Shown piece by piece: positions 26,595-35,350 of a DNA stretch of 64,000 bases (positions within the stretch are counted from its first letter, which is position 1; each line of letters begins with the position of its first letter). Position numbers and translations under genes: made by a program. Origin of the DNA: Staphylococcus pseudoxylosus (GTDB taxonomy: Bacteria; Bacillota; Bacilli; Staphylococcales; Staphylococcaceae); NCBI RefSeq assembly GCF_003697915.1, contig NZ_RCVN01000003.1, positions 165,310-229,309 of the forward strand, given 5' to 3'. The notes beneath the pieces were generated by a model. The model had not been told where the DNA came from. It saw only the letters and a program-made list of their open reading frames with translations, and did not search any database.

Positions 26595-28187
26595 CTATCT
26601 ATTACCGACGTCGTGTCCAATTTCAACAGTTTTATTATTTTTGTTGTAAAGTGCAGCTTGGACACTACCAAAGTTAGGATCGTTACGTTTTTCTTCAATC
26701 TGAAAACCTAAACTTTTGAATATATCTATATCTTGTTTACTTGTAGCATTTTCATAAAAAATTTGTCCCCCATCATTATAAAAACGTGGCTTATCTATAG
26801 ATTCTTGTAGGGTGCCATCACCTCTTAAATAATCTACCAACACTTCATTCAATGTGGTTGGTATCTTGTTACCACCTGGTGTTCCTATACCCATGTAATA
26901 ATCAGGTCCTACTACAATACTTGGTGCTGTAAATGATCTTGGCTCTTTATGCTTACCTCCATAGTTCGGACTTGCCGGATTTGATGAAAAGTTGTTTAGT
27001 GAGTTATTCATATAGAATCCCTCTTTCATAAATTTACCGGAACCAAAGAAACTTGCTAAAGTATTGGTAGTGCTTGTTAACTTACCGTCTTTATCTATAA
27101 CTACAAAATGTGTAGTACTCGTATTGTCCACATTATTTGTATTGAAATTACTATTAAAATTAACCTCGTTTAGTTTTCCTAATATATAATCTTGAGATAA
27201 GTATTCATCGTAGTCTTCATCTTGGCCATTAATAATATCTCTATTTCTATACATCAATGCCCTAGACTTTAACATACCCGTAATATAATCTAATCGGTTA
27301 TCAGGAGTTGCATCGTTTCCAGTTGCTTCATCAATTTCTAAACCTTGAAGCATTAACGTTCCACCTAACGGATTAGATGCAGAATATACTTTATTATTTA
27401 GGTAATCTGTACTTACCGGTTCTTTTTTCTCTGTTTTGTAACTTGCAAAATCTTTTTCATTAACTTCTTCATCTACTTGCTTAGAAACACTTTTACCTAC
27501 TTTCTCATAAAAGTATTCCGGACCATGGTCTCTAATACCTTTAATCGTTTTAGCTAAAGCTGGTTGTTTTACAACGTCACCTTCTCTTTTCGTTTGGCCA
27601 CTATCAAAAAATGGGGAATCCCGGTCAATATCTGAACCATAAAGTTTTAAACTACGTTCCAGTTCTGAATCAACTTCAAAACCATCCTCAGCTAAAGGTA
27701 TAACGTAGTCTAGTATTTTTCGTTCTTCCATTTTGCCCCCTTCGTTATGTGCATCATGTAAACCACGTACAAAGCCAGGTGTACCTATCTCGTCTTTTTG
27801 TTTAAAGTCAAAAGATGAGATGTCTTTGTATTGCCATTGCTTTGGTGCAACATTTTCTTGACCATCATAAGCTAACATTGCGCCACCACCACCTAAACCA
27901 GATGAATGAGGCTCTGTTATTGCAAGTGCATAAGAAACACCTACAGATGCATCTATCGCGTTACCGCCGTCTTGCAATATTTTTTCCCCAACCCGTGTTG
28001 CGATTGGATTGTTTGAAGCAACACCGTAATTTTTGTCGGAAAGATCCTGGGCATGATCTGCTATTTTATTCTCATATAATTCATCTTTATTATAATTATC
28101 TTTTTTAGTTATCATAAAAAAGCCAAAAGATATGATAATTGTAAGGAGTAATATTACGATGAGCGTTTTTTTATTATAAATACTCAT
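26595..28187 (-). CDS. capD: Gamma-glutamyltransferase of the PGA capsule operon (CapD-type)
   Basis: A 530-aa protein with an N-terminal membrane anchor (about residues 8-26), then a gamma-glutamyltranspeptidase domain. The self-processing site is in NTSTTHFVVIDKDGKL, where the threonine of STTHF becomes the new N-terminal nucleophile; GTPGGNKIP forms the oxyanion region. In poly-gamma-glutamate (PGA) loci CapD anchors the polymer to peptidoglycan or trims it (PgsD/Ggt-like in Bacillus). As last gene of the cap operon, 2 bases behind the capE-like gene, it more likely serves PGA than glutathione breakdown. AAAGGAG before its ATG overlaps the end of that small gene. Confidence 0.9.
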   Translation of the reverse strand: MSIYNKKTLIVILLLTIIISFGFFMITKKDNYNKDELYENKIADHAQDLSDKNYGVASNNPIATRVGEKILQDGGNAIDASVGVSYALAITEPHSSGLGGGGAMLAYDGQENVAPKQWQYKDISSFDFKQKDEIGTPGFVRGLHDAHNEGGKMEERKILDYVIPLAEDGFEVDSELERSLKLYGSDIDRDSPFFDSGQTKREGDVVKQPALAKTIKGIRDHGPEYFYEKVGKSVSKQVDEEVNEKDFASYKTEKKEPVSTDYLNNKVYSASNPLGGTLMLQGLEIDEATGNDATPDNRLDYITGMLKSRALMYRNRDIINGQDEDYDEYLSQDYILGKLNEVNFNSNFNTNNVDNTSTTHFVVIDKDGKLTSTTNTLASFFGSGKFMKEGFYMNNSLNNFSSNPASPNYGGKHKEPRSFTAPSIVVGPDYYMGIGTPGGNKIPTTLNEVLVDYLRGDGTLQESIDKPRFYNDGGQIFYENATSKQDIDIFKSLGFQIEEKRNDPNFGSVQAALYNKNNKTVEIGHDVGNR

Positions 28188-28189
28188 AC

Positions 28190-28348
28190 TTAAGCTCCTT
28201 TAGAAAGATATTGGTGATGAGAAGTTTTCAATTCATTTAGTTCATATTGATCTAATCCTTCGTTCGCTCTCGCGAAAACAATTAATAGTAAAACAACCAA
28301 TACAACTGAAACAACTGTTATACTTACCCAATGTTCTTTAATGTTCAT
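28190..28348 (-). CDS. capE: Small PGA synthesis membrane protein, CapE/PgsE-like
   Basis: A 52-aa peptide that begins MNIKEHWVSITVVSVVLVVLLLIVF, a single membrane helix, followed by a short polar tail (LDQYELNELKTSHH). The start is the ATG at 28348, eight bases behind GGAGG. It overlaps capA by 11 bases and ends 2 bases before capD. Size, single helix and place match CapE of Bacillus anthracis and PgsE of B. subtilis, which are needed for polymer synthesis; the sequence itself is too short for a firm match. Such a gene is easily missed in annotation. Confidence 0.7.
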   Translation of the reverse strand: MNIKEHWVSITVVSVVLVVLLLIVFARANEGLDQYELNELKTSHHQYLSKGA

Positions 28349-29408
28349 AAACGTAACCTCCATTCTCTTTTTTGAAATTGATGTCTTTACCTTCAATATT
28401 ATTAAGTAACTTGATTTCTTCTACTTTACTTGGGTTAGATTTAGTGATTTGTCCACCTTGTGACTTAATTGGCGTCACCGTAAATTGAGACTGGTCACCG
28501 TTCCAATTTTGTTGCACTGCCAAACCTTGTTTGTTTTTAGATAAAAAATCTTCTGATGTTACATTGCCTAAACTGTAAAAGATACTGGTGTCTTTGTATT
28601 TTTCTATTTCTTGTACTACCGAGTTATGACCAATTATCACATCAGCACCCGCATCAGCTAATGAATGCGCGTATTCTCTTTGCCTAGTAGTAACTGATCG
28701 TTCATCTGTGATACCCCAATCAACGTTAACAACCACATAATCATTGTTTTCTTTCAGTTTTTTGATTAATGGGACATAAATGCTTGGCTCTAAACTAACT
28801 GATGTCGTATTTTTTAATGTGTCTGTATAGTCTGATTCAACATCAGTAAAAGATACATTAGCTATTTTTTTATTTTTAACCGTTTGTTGTACAGTTTTAC
28901 TATTGATAGCATTGGAGCCGTTGCCAGTTAAATAGTTATAGCCTGACTGAGCTTCTACTGATTTCATTAAGTCTCTCGCAGTTACATTGTCTGTAACTTG
29001 GTTGATAAGATTTAAGCTTTTTATATTCAAATCTCTTAAAAACATTACATTTTCTAAGTTTTTATTGATATTTGTTTTTCTATCATCTGAGAATTTCGAT
29101 ACTTGTAAACTTGCCGTAGAATAATCACTCCCTTTTAAAATTGGCTTAATAGCACTAAAAGCTTCGCTAATATTATTCTTCCTGATGTGGTTATTTAATT
29201 CGACATTTCCTAAATATGTCATTCTTATATCACCTTGACCTTTATCCATAGCTTTAACGGGTTCAATTTTTTGTGATGTCATGACAAATACTAAAAGTAC
29301 AATAGCGATAATTAAAATAATGCTAGTGTAAATTGTATTTCTTTTCTTATGTCGTTTAGTCCACTTGAGTATGCGTTCTTCTATTGAAAATCTTTTAGAA
29401 TTCTTCAT
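28338..29408 (-). CDS. capA: Poly-gamma-glutamate synthesis protein CapA/PgsA
   Basis: A 356-aa protein with an N-terminal cytoplasmic basic stretch, one membrane helix (about residues 24-43) and an extracellular metallophosphoesterase-like domain. The family marks are GDIRMTYLGNVELNNHI, VVNVDWGI and GHNSVVQEIEKYKDTSIFYSLGN. The CapA partner is needed for export or elongation of the polymer by CapB-CapC. The first metal-binding aspartate/histidine motif appears degenerate, as is usual in CapA of capsule loci. AAGGAG precedes the ATG, and it lies 14 bases after capC. Confidence 0.92.
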   Translation of the reverse strand: MKNSKRFSIEERILKWTKRHKKRNTIYTSIILIIAIVLLVFVMTSQKIEPVKAMDKGQGDIRMTYLGNVELNNHIRKNNISEAFSAIKPILKGSDYSTASLQVSKFSDDRKTNINKNLENVMFLRDLNIKSLNLINQVTDNVTARDLMKSVEAQSGYNYLTGNGSNAINSKTVQQTVKNKKIANVSFTDVESDYTDTLKNTTSVSLEPSIYVPLIKKLKENNDYVVVNVDWGITDERSVTTRQREYAHSLADAGADVIIGHNSVVQEIEKYKDTSIFYSLGNVTSEDFLSKNKQGLAVQQNWNGDQSQFTVTPIKSQGGQITKSNPSKVEEIKLLNNIEGKDINFKKENGGYVYEH

Positions 29409-29422
29409 ATATATGCTCCTTA

Positions 29423-29875
29423 CTAGTTGATAAAGCTATAAAAGAATAAAATGACATAAGTGATACATGTTAAAAGCATACAAGTTGATAAAGTAATAAT
29501 GACACCTTGCTTTTGAATCGTGTTTGCTATAATGCCTGGTATAACGACACCTATGCCCGACATTTCGACCATCTCAAATGGTGTCACTGGATATATTAAG
29601 TCAAAAACAAATTTCAAAACCATTCCGGTCAAGATCATGGCTGCAAATTTCCTTCGACCATATAATATAACAATCCGGCTTATACCATGATTTACAATAA
29701 AGTATGTAATACAGCTAATGATGAGTACAGATAATAGCATAATCGGTTGATCAAAAATTAAAGCTAAATACCCAGGTACTACTAATCCAGCTGGACTAAT
29801 ACCAAATTTTTCAGCGAAGATTAAACTTAATACAATGCCCACAAATAATGAAAAATATAATTCTGAACCTATCAT
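29423..29875 (-). CDS. capC: Poly-gamma-glutamate synthesis protein CapC/PgsC
   Basis: A 150-aa integral membrane protein with about five helices. It begins MIGSELYFSLFVGIVLSLIFAEKFGISPAGLVVPGYLALIFD, the signature of CapC/PgsC. With CapB it forms the membrane synthase complex that joins glutamate by gamma-amide bonds. It starts one base after the capB stop, with AGGGATCAA inside capB serving as ribosome binding site. Confidence 0.95.
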   Translation of the reverse strand: MIGSELYFSLFVGIVLSLIFAEKFGISPAGLVVPGYLALIFDQPIMLLSVLIISCITYFIVNHGISRIVILYGRRKFAAMILTGMVLKFVFDLIYPVTPFEMVEMSGIGVVIPGIIANTIQKQGVIITLSTCMLLTCITYVILFFYSFIN

Positions 29876-29876
29876 A

Positions 29877-31034
29877 TTATTTGATCCCTTCTATATACTG
29901 CGCTATTTGTTTACCTGGTCCATGGATGTTACCCACACAAAATATCAATGCATTTTGAGACTCTTGGTATAACGCTTGCTCTACTTCTTTTATATCTCTG
30001 CCTTCAAAATTCAAATACTTTTTATCAGGTTGCCCTTTCATTACGTCAGTAACCATTTGCGTACTTTTACCAGTACAAATCAATGTGTCAAAATCTACTT
30101 CAGTAATAAAATCTTCAGCAAACTGCCTTGTTCTGTCGACTCTATCAGAACGGCAATTCAAGATAATAACAATTTTCTTATATGGATAGTTATAGCTTTC
30201 TACCTTATTTAATATAGCCTTAGTTGATTTCGGTTCATTAGCAGCGAATGCATTGACATAAACATTAGTTGATTGATTAGCATCAAAGTATTTAACTTCA
30301 ACGGCTCCAACATCTGGTGGTGCATTCAGCATACCTTGTAATGCGATTTGTCTATCAATACCAAGTGCTTCTGCAACACCCATTGCAATGGCTACATTAT
30401 CAGGGAACACAATATAACCAAATTTCCTTAAATACGATTCCGGCACTTCTTCCTTATCTACAACGATAAGCTTAGTCTTACGCCTTTTTGCCACCTTAGC
30501 AAAAAAGTCTGTATAATCATCTTTCATAACAACAAGATGTCCTCTATAAGGAATAGTTGCTGTAAAAGCTTCCGCCACTTCATCTAACGTTGGCCCAAGA
30601 ACATCCATATGATCTTCCATGACGTTAACGATGACGCCTATATTGGCTTTAACAAGATCTTTTTGGAACGTAATTTGATAATCGGGATTCACAGCCATAC
30701 ATTCATTAACTAAAGCATTGGCTTTTTGTTTAACAACTTTCCTGATAATATCGCGTTGTTCTCCAATATTAGCGCCTTGTGGTTTTCTATAAACTGGATA
30801 TTCTCTAGGAGTAAACCAATACATCATACGCGCATCTGTACCTGTTGTTTTACCAATAACGCGATAGTTATCCTCACGTAAAGTACTGTAAATCAATCTA
30901 GTTATAGTAGATTTACCTCTAATACCATTTATATTGATACGTATAGGAATCTTTTCTAATCTGTTAGAATGTCTTTTCTTTTCAACAATACCTAACCAAA
31001 GAATAACCCCGATACAAATTATGATTAGTAGCAA
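29877..31034 (-). CDS. capB: Poly-gamma-glutamate synthase CapB/PgsB
   Basis: The ATP-dependent amide ligase of PGA synthesis, related to Mur ligases. It has 385 aa with a short N-terminal membrane segment (MLLIIICIGVILWLGIV) and the ATP-binding loop NGIRGKSTITRL. NECMAVNP and NVMEDHMDVLGPT follow, and KSTKAILNKVE and CGNIHGPG lie near the end. The start is TTG at 31034, six bases behind GAGGGA. It leads the operon capB-capC-capA-capE-capD. PGA on the cell surface protects S. epidermidis from salt and phagocytes; the same role is inferred here. Confidence 0.95.
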   Translation of the reverse strand: MLLIIICIGVILWLGIVEKKRHSNRLEKIPIRININGIRGKSTITRLIYSTLREDNYRVIGKTTGTDARMMYWFTPREYPVYRKPQGANIGEQRDIIRKVVKQKANALVNECMAVNPDYQITFQKDLVKANIGVIVNVMEDHMDVLGPTLDEVAEAFTATIPYRGHLVVMKDDYTDFFAKVAKRRKTKLIVVDKEEVPESYLRKFGYIVFPDNVAIAMGVAEALGIDRQIALQGMLNAPPDVGAVEVKYFDANQSTNVYVNAFAANEPKSTKAILNKVESYNYPYKKIVIILNCRSDRVDRTRQFAEDFITEVDFDTLICTGKSTQMVTDVMKGQPDKKYLNFEGRDIKEVEQALYQESQNALIFCVGNIHGPGKQIAQYIEGIK

Positions 31035-31451
31035 ATTTTATCCCTCTTTTCAACAACCTATTTAATTTTATGTATTCAAAATAGCGTAGAATTCCAATAT
31101 TATTAAATGACCTGTCTAATCTACTGCTATCTTTGGATAATGACATGCTATCATGCAGTTATTGATTTAGTTTAAATAGTTTGAATTATCTATTAATAAT
31201 TTGTAAATCTGAGTTTACAATTCATCTGTAAAAAAATTAAATACACTTAAAAATCCTTGTATGAAAGCGATTTGTTAATTTTTGAAGATGTTTTATTTTT
31301 ATAAGAAGAATTTTAATAATTTTTATTTAGCTAAGAATTTATAACAAAAACAAATAAATATATTATTTACCTCAATTTTACATAGCATTAAAATTTACAT
31401 GTTATCTTATATGTGTAAGGGACAACTGATACAAATTTTAGGAGGTAGTTT
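31035..31451. other. Gene-free divergent region upstream of the cap operon
   Basis: Very AT-rich. It holds an inverted repeat TTGTAAA (31201-31207) / TTTACAA (31214-31220) about 170 bases before capB. TTGGAA with TACATA 17 bases on is a weak minus-strand promoter candidate about 40 bases before capB. I see no ORF with a ribosome binding site. Confidence 0.45.
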
Positions 31452-31766
31452 ATGAGTAAATCAGTCAAATTGGTGGTTTCAATATATCTTGCTGTTGTAG
31501 CAATTATTTGTTGCGCTTATCTGGTTATGCTTTTGGTAGGAAGTTTTCAAGGTAATGATATGAGAGGCGCTGTATTAGATTCTGATAACACTAAAAATAT
31601 TGAAAACGTAGACTATATCAACAACAGTTCCCAATCTTCTGAGTTAAAAACTACTGAATCTAGTGATATACCTCAAGGTTCACAATCTAGTAACGATTAC
31701 AAATTAAATAATGTATCTTCATTAAAAGATAATGAGCATCATACATGGACTTTAGAACAAAGTTGA
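31452..31766 (+). CDS. Small membrane-anchored protein of unknown function
   Basis: A 104-aa protein I do not recognise. Residues 5-31 form one membrane helix containing two adjacent cysteines (AIICCAYLVML). The rest is hydrophilic and rich in Ser, Asn and Asp (about residues 40-95) and probably disordered outside the cell. There is no LPXTG motif and no clear lipobox spacing, although the Cys pair could be checked for lipidation. A perfect AGGAGG stands before the ATG, so it is very likely translated. It is divergent from the PGA capsule operon. No function is proposed. Confidence 0.65.
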   Translation: MSKSVKLVVSIYLAVVAIICCAYLVMLLVGSFQGNDMRGAVLDSDNTKNIENVDYINNSSQSSELKTTESSDIPQGSQSSNDYKLNNVSSLKDNEHHTWTLEQS

Positions 31767-31950
31767 TAAAAAATCATGTATGATTTTTTATATTTAATAA
31801 GCTCTATCACTTTATTAATATATGTTACAAACCATTGTCATCTAAATTTTCTTTACATTAAATTCAACCCTTTTAGTTACAATTCTTCAATTTTATTAGC
31901 TATACTTAAATTGTCTGAATTTTATATTTATTGAAAAGGGGTTTTTAATT

Positions 31951-33108
31951 ATGAGTAAATTTACAGATAGTGAAAAGGTTCAAATTTTGGAAGATCTAGT
32001 GACAATCCAATCCGTAAATGACCATGAAATCCAAGTTTGTGAATACTTAAAAGATTTATTATCACAACACAGCATCGAATCAAAAATAATTAAAATCAGT
32101 GATACGAGAGCCAACTTAGTTGCTGATATTGGAAACGAAGGGCCTGTTTTAGGTATTTCTGGTCATATGGATGTCGTATCTGCAGGCGATATTAATAAAT
32201 GGACATTTGAGCCATTTAAATTGACTGAAGTAGATGGCAAACTATATGGTCGTGGATCAGCCGATATGAAATCTGGATTAGCTGCTTTAGTAATAAGTAT
32301 GATTGATATCCATGACCAAAACTTATTAGAATATGGTCGGATCAGACTATTAGCCACTGCAGGAGAAGAAATTGTTGGTGAAGGGGCTAAAACTTTCCAA
32401 CAAGAAGGTTACATGAAAGATGTAGAGGCACTAGTTATTGCAGAGCCTTCGCAGGATAGAATCATCTATGCACATAAGGGTTCTATGGACATTCGCGTGA
32501 TTTCAAGAGGAAAGGCTGCCCACAGCTCTATGCCACAATTAGGATTTAATGCCATTTCACCTTTAGTTAAATTTGTATATAAAGCAGATGAAGGATTCAC
32601 GAAATTTGATAAAAATAATGATTTATTAGGCAATCCAATCATGAACGCTACAATTTTCAATGGTGGCAATCAAGTAAACTCTATACCAGAACATGCTGAA
32701 TCTGAGTTTAACATTCGAACTATTCCAGAACATGACAATGACCAATTCATAACTTATTTCGACGAAATTTTAAAACAAGTTGAAAACGATAATACAGACA
32801 TAGAAATTGATACGTATATGTCTAGACCTCCTGTTTATACTACTGGTAAAAATAGACTAGCAACACTAGCTCACGATTTAGGGTTAAAACATTTAAATAC
32901 AGATTTACCTTTCGAAGCATCGCCAGGAGTTACAGATGCTTCTGACTTATTAGTTGATAAAGATGAGGATTTTTCATTTATCATGTACGGTCCTGACTTA
33001 GTAAGTCAGGCACATCAAGTAGATGAATATGTTGAGAAAGAGAGTTACTTCAAATTCATTGATTTATACACAGAATTTTTCCCTACTTACTTAAAAAATC
33101 TAAAATAA
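31951..33108 (+). CDS. M20 family ArgE/DapE-type deacylase, second copy
   Basis: A 385-aa di-zinc hydrolase clearly paralogous to the one at 5646-6815. Both share IQSVN near the start, GISGHMDVV, GRGSADMKSG, ATAGEE, IAEPSQD, HSSMPQLGFNAI or its variant, NQVNSIPEHAES, DASDLL-type segments and AHQVDEYV. All metal ligands are present. AAAGGGG precedes the ATG. The substrate is unknown; an N-acyl amino acid or dipeptide is expected. It ends in a terminator shared with an AraC regulator gene and appears monocistronic. Confidence 0.82.
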   Translation: MSKFTDSEKVQILEDLVTIQSVNDHEIQVCEYLKDLLSQHSIESKIIKISDTRANLVADIGNEGPVLGISGHMDVVSAGDINKWTFEPFKLTEVDGKLYGRGSADMKSGLAALVISMIDIHDQNLLEYGRIRLLATAGEEIVGEGAKTFQQEGYMKDVEALVIAEPSQDRIIYAHKGSMDIRVISRGKAAHSSMPQLGFNAISPLVKFVYKADEGFTKFDKNNDLLGNPIMNATIFNGGNQVNSIPEHAESEFNIRTIPEHDNDQFITYFDEILKQVENDNTDIEIDTYMSRPPVYTTGKNRLATLAHDLGLKHLNTDLPFEASPGVTDASDLLVDKDEDFSFIMYGPDLVSQAHQVDEYVEKESYFKFIDLYTEFFPTYLKNLK

Positions 33109-33221
33109 AAATTAATGGTGCTAGTGGTCACGATAGAACATTTTAATATAAAAAATAATTACTCTAATTGTTAGCTGAAATAACCATTTATATAGTCGTC
33201 AATTAACTTTAGTAAGGACAA

Positions 33222-33266
33222 CAAGGGTGAGATAGAATTCAATAGTTGAGTTCTATCTCACCCTTG
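33222..33266. terminator. Bidirectional terminator
   Basis: CAAGGGTGAGATAGAA (33222-33237) pairs perfectly with TTCTATCTCACCCTTG (33251-33266) between convergent genes. Confidence 0.85.
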
Positions 33267-33282
33267 CTTACGTTGTTTTATC

Positions 33283-34164
33283 CTATGACTGTAGTTGGAA
33301 CCTTTGATATTGTTTCGGAGTCATACCATATGTAGCCTTAAATAATTTTATAAAATAACTCGTGGTAGAGAATCCACATTGCATGGCAATATCTGTAATT
33401 GTATATTTTGCTTTGTTATTTAACTGGTAGATGCTAGCCTCTAGTCTTGTTTTTTGTAAATATTCAAATGGCGTTTGCTTAGTTGCCCTTTTAAATAACT
33501 TTATCGTTTCCGCTTCACTCATATGAATAACACCACTAAGTTGTTGTAACGTTATTTTGTTTGAGTAATACTCGTGTATATATTCAATTATTTGTTTAAC
33601 GCGACTATCAAAATTGTAAGTTAAATCATCTATATAACCTGGCACGTGGTGTAACAACCATTTTATAGCACTATAAAATTGTATCGTGATGTCAAGCTGA
33701 TACAAGTCTTCATGCTTTTCATATATCATACCGGTATATTCAATTATTTCTAAAAGTGCTCGTTGTTGCTTATGATCAAATGATAAATAAATATATGGCA
33801 CTTGCTTTGTTAAGTCAATAATATAATTCACATATTTATACTCAATAAAATTTGTAATGCTAGGTTGCTCAATATTCCAGCAATAAAACGTACTACCTTC
33901 AACAATATCGTGAATCTCATGCACAATATTAGCATTTATAAATATACCATCTCTTTCTTTTAATATGATGGTATGCTCAGCAATATTGATTTTTATTGTG
34001 CCGTTAATTACATAGACGAATTGTAAAGCATGATGCCAATGTAAAGGTATATGACCTAATAGTGTTTCGTTTAAAGTAGTACGTAGAATAACATGCTTCC
34101 ATTGATAGTCTGGATATTGTATATACTCTTCTTTATTATTTCCTATGACCATTTTATTATCCAT
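33283..34164 (-). CDS. AraC-family regulator with N-terminal cupin domain
   Basis: A 293-aa regulator. Residues 1-170 contain a cupin-like sensor (IPLHWHHALQFVYVINGTIKINI, with the paired histidines). Residues 190-290 form the AraC double helix-turn-helix (ITLQQLSGVIHMSEAETIKLFKRAT, then YTITDIAMQCGFSTTSYFIKLFKATYGMTPKQYQ). It is divergent from an EamA-type permease gene with 103 bases between starts, so it may control that gene. The effector is unknown. GAGGTGAT precedes the ATG. Confidence 0.85.
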   Translation of the reverse strand: MDNKMVIGNNKEEYIQYPDYQWKHVILRTTLNETLLGHIPLHWHHALQFVYVINGTIKINIAEHTIILKERDGIFINANIVHEIHDIVEGSTFYCWNIEQPSITNFIEYKYVNYIIDLTKQVPYIYLSFDHKQQRALLEIIEYTGMIYEKHEDLYQLDITIQFYSAIKWLLHHVPGYIDDLTYNFDSRVKQIIEYIHEYYSNKITLQQLSGVIHMSEAETIKLFKRATKQTPFEYLQKTRLEASIYQLNNKAKYTITDIAMQCGFSTTSYFIKLFKATYGMTPKQYQRFQLQS

Positions 34165-34267
34165 GTAACATCACCTCAATATATTGATACTTTTAATACA
34201 TTTTAATGTATTATATCAAATTATTTTCGTTTATAGTTTAATATATTAATAATTATTAGGTGATAAA

Positions 34268-35176
34268 ATGAAGACAAAAAAACGTATGATAGGTATTATT
34301 TTAGCGGTTGTGGGTGCATCCTTTTGGGGGCTTGGCGGAACAGTATCAGATTATTTATTTAGATTTAGGCATATCGATGTTAACTGGTATGTTACCGCTA
34401 GACTACTATTTAGTGGTGTAATACTTATGATTATTTTCAAAATATTAAATCCCAAACATTCCATATTTACTATCTTCTCTAACTTTACAAGTACGATACA
34501 GGTGTTGATATTCTCTATTTTTGGTATGTTACTCGTGCAATACTCCTATATGGCTTCTATCGATGAAGGTAATGCTGCAATAGCTACGTTACTGCAATAT
34601 ATTGCTCCTGTTTATATTATTTTCTGGTTTATTATACGTGGCCAAACAACCTTAAAGATTTTCGATTTACTAGCTATTACGCTGACACTTACTGGTACAT
34701 TTCTACTCTTAACAAACGGTTCCCTAAGTCGTCTCGTAGTACCAACTTCAAGCATCACTTGGGGAGTAATTTCTGGTATCGCGCTTGCCTTTTATACTAT
34801 ATATGCAACGAAACTATTAGTTAATTTTTCTTCAATCTTAGTGGTAGGATGGGCGATGCTAATTTCAGGAATATTGATGAATTTCAAAGCACCATTATGG
34901 CAACTTGATGTTTCACAAATAACGTTCAGTACATTAAGTTATTTAGGTTTCGGTATTATAGGAGGAACTGCAATTGCTTTCTTTTTCTTTATAAAAAGTT
35001 TGCAGTATTTATCAGCAAAGGAAACAACTTTATTCGGTACAATAGAACCTGTAATGGCTATTGTGGCTAGCGCTGTTTGGTTAAAAGTAACATTCCTACC
35101 ATTCCAACTATTAGGCATCGTATTAATTATGTTATTAATCTTAATGCTTTCTTTAAAAAAGAATCATACAAGTTAA
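34268..35176 (+). CDS. EamA/DMT-family permease
   Basis: A 302-aa membrane protein with ten predicted helices in two EamA repeats. The first opens GIILAVVGASFWGLGGTVSDYLF, and the second is centred on GVISGIALAFYTIYA and ends in FGTIEPVMAIVASAVWL. Family members export or import small metabolites, often amino acids; the substrate here is unknown. AGGTGAT precedes the ATG. It is divergent from the AraC regulator, which is the best candidate for its control. Confidence 0.85.
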   Translation: MKTKKRMIGIILAVVGASFWGLGGTVSDYLFRFRHIDVNWYVTARLLFSGVILMIIFKILNPKHSIFTIFSNFTSTIQVLIFSIFGMLLVQYSYMASIDEGNAAIATLLQYIAPVYIIFWFIIRGQTTLKIFDLLAITLTLTGTFLLLTNGSLSRLVVPTSSITWGVISGIALAFYTIYATKLLVNFSSILVVGWAMLISGILMNFKAPLWQLDVSQITFSTLSYLGFGIIGGTAIAFFFFIKSLQYLSAKETTLFGTIEPVMAIVASAVWLKVTFLPFQLLGIVLIMLLILMLSLKKNHTS

Positions 35177-35235
35177 AATTAATACGCTATTAATTAAACG
35201 TTTACAACTATATGATTTATTCTAATAAATCATTA

Positions 35236-35292
35236 AAAAGAAGTGAGTTAACTGGTCTAAATTATATATTAGACTGCTAACTCACTTCTTTA
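35236..35292. terminator. Bidirectional terminator
   Basis: AAGAAGTGAGTTA and TAACTCACTTCTT form the main 13-bp stem, with a second short stem GTCTAA/TTAGAC in the loop. A-rich and T-rich flanks serve both convergent genes. Confidence 0.8.
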
Positions 35293-35350
35293 TTATATTT
35301 TAGTTCAGTTTTATCATTCCGTTATTCAACAACTTTACTTCATACTAAGG

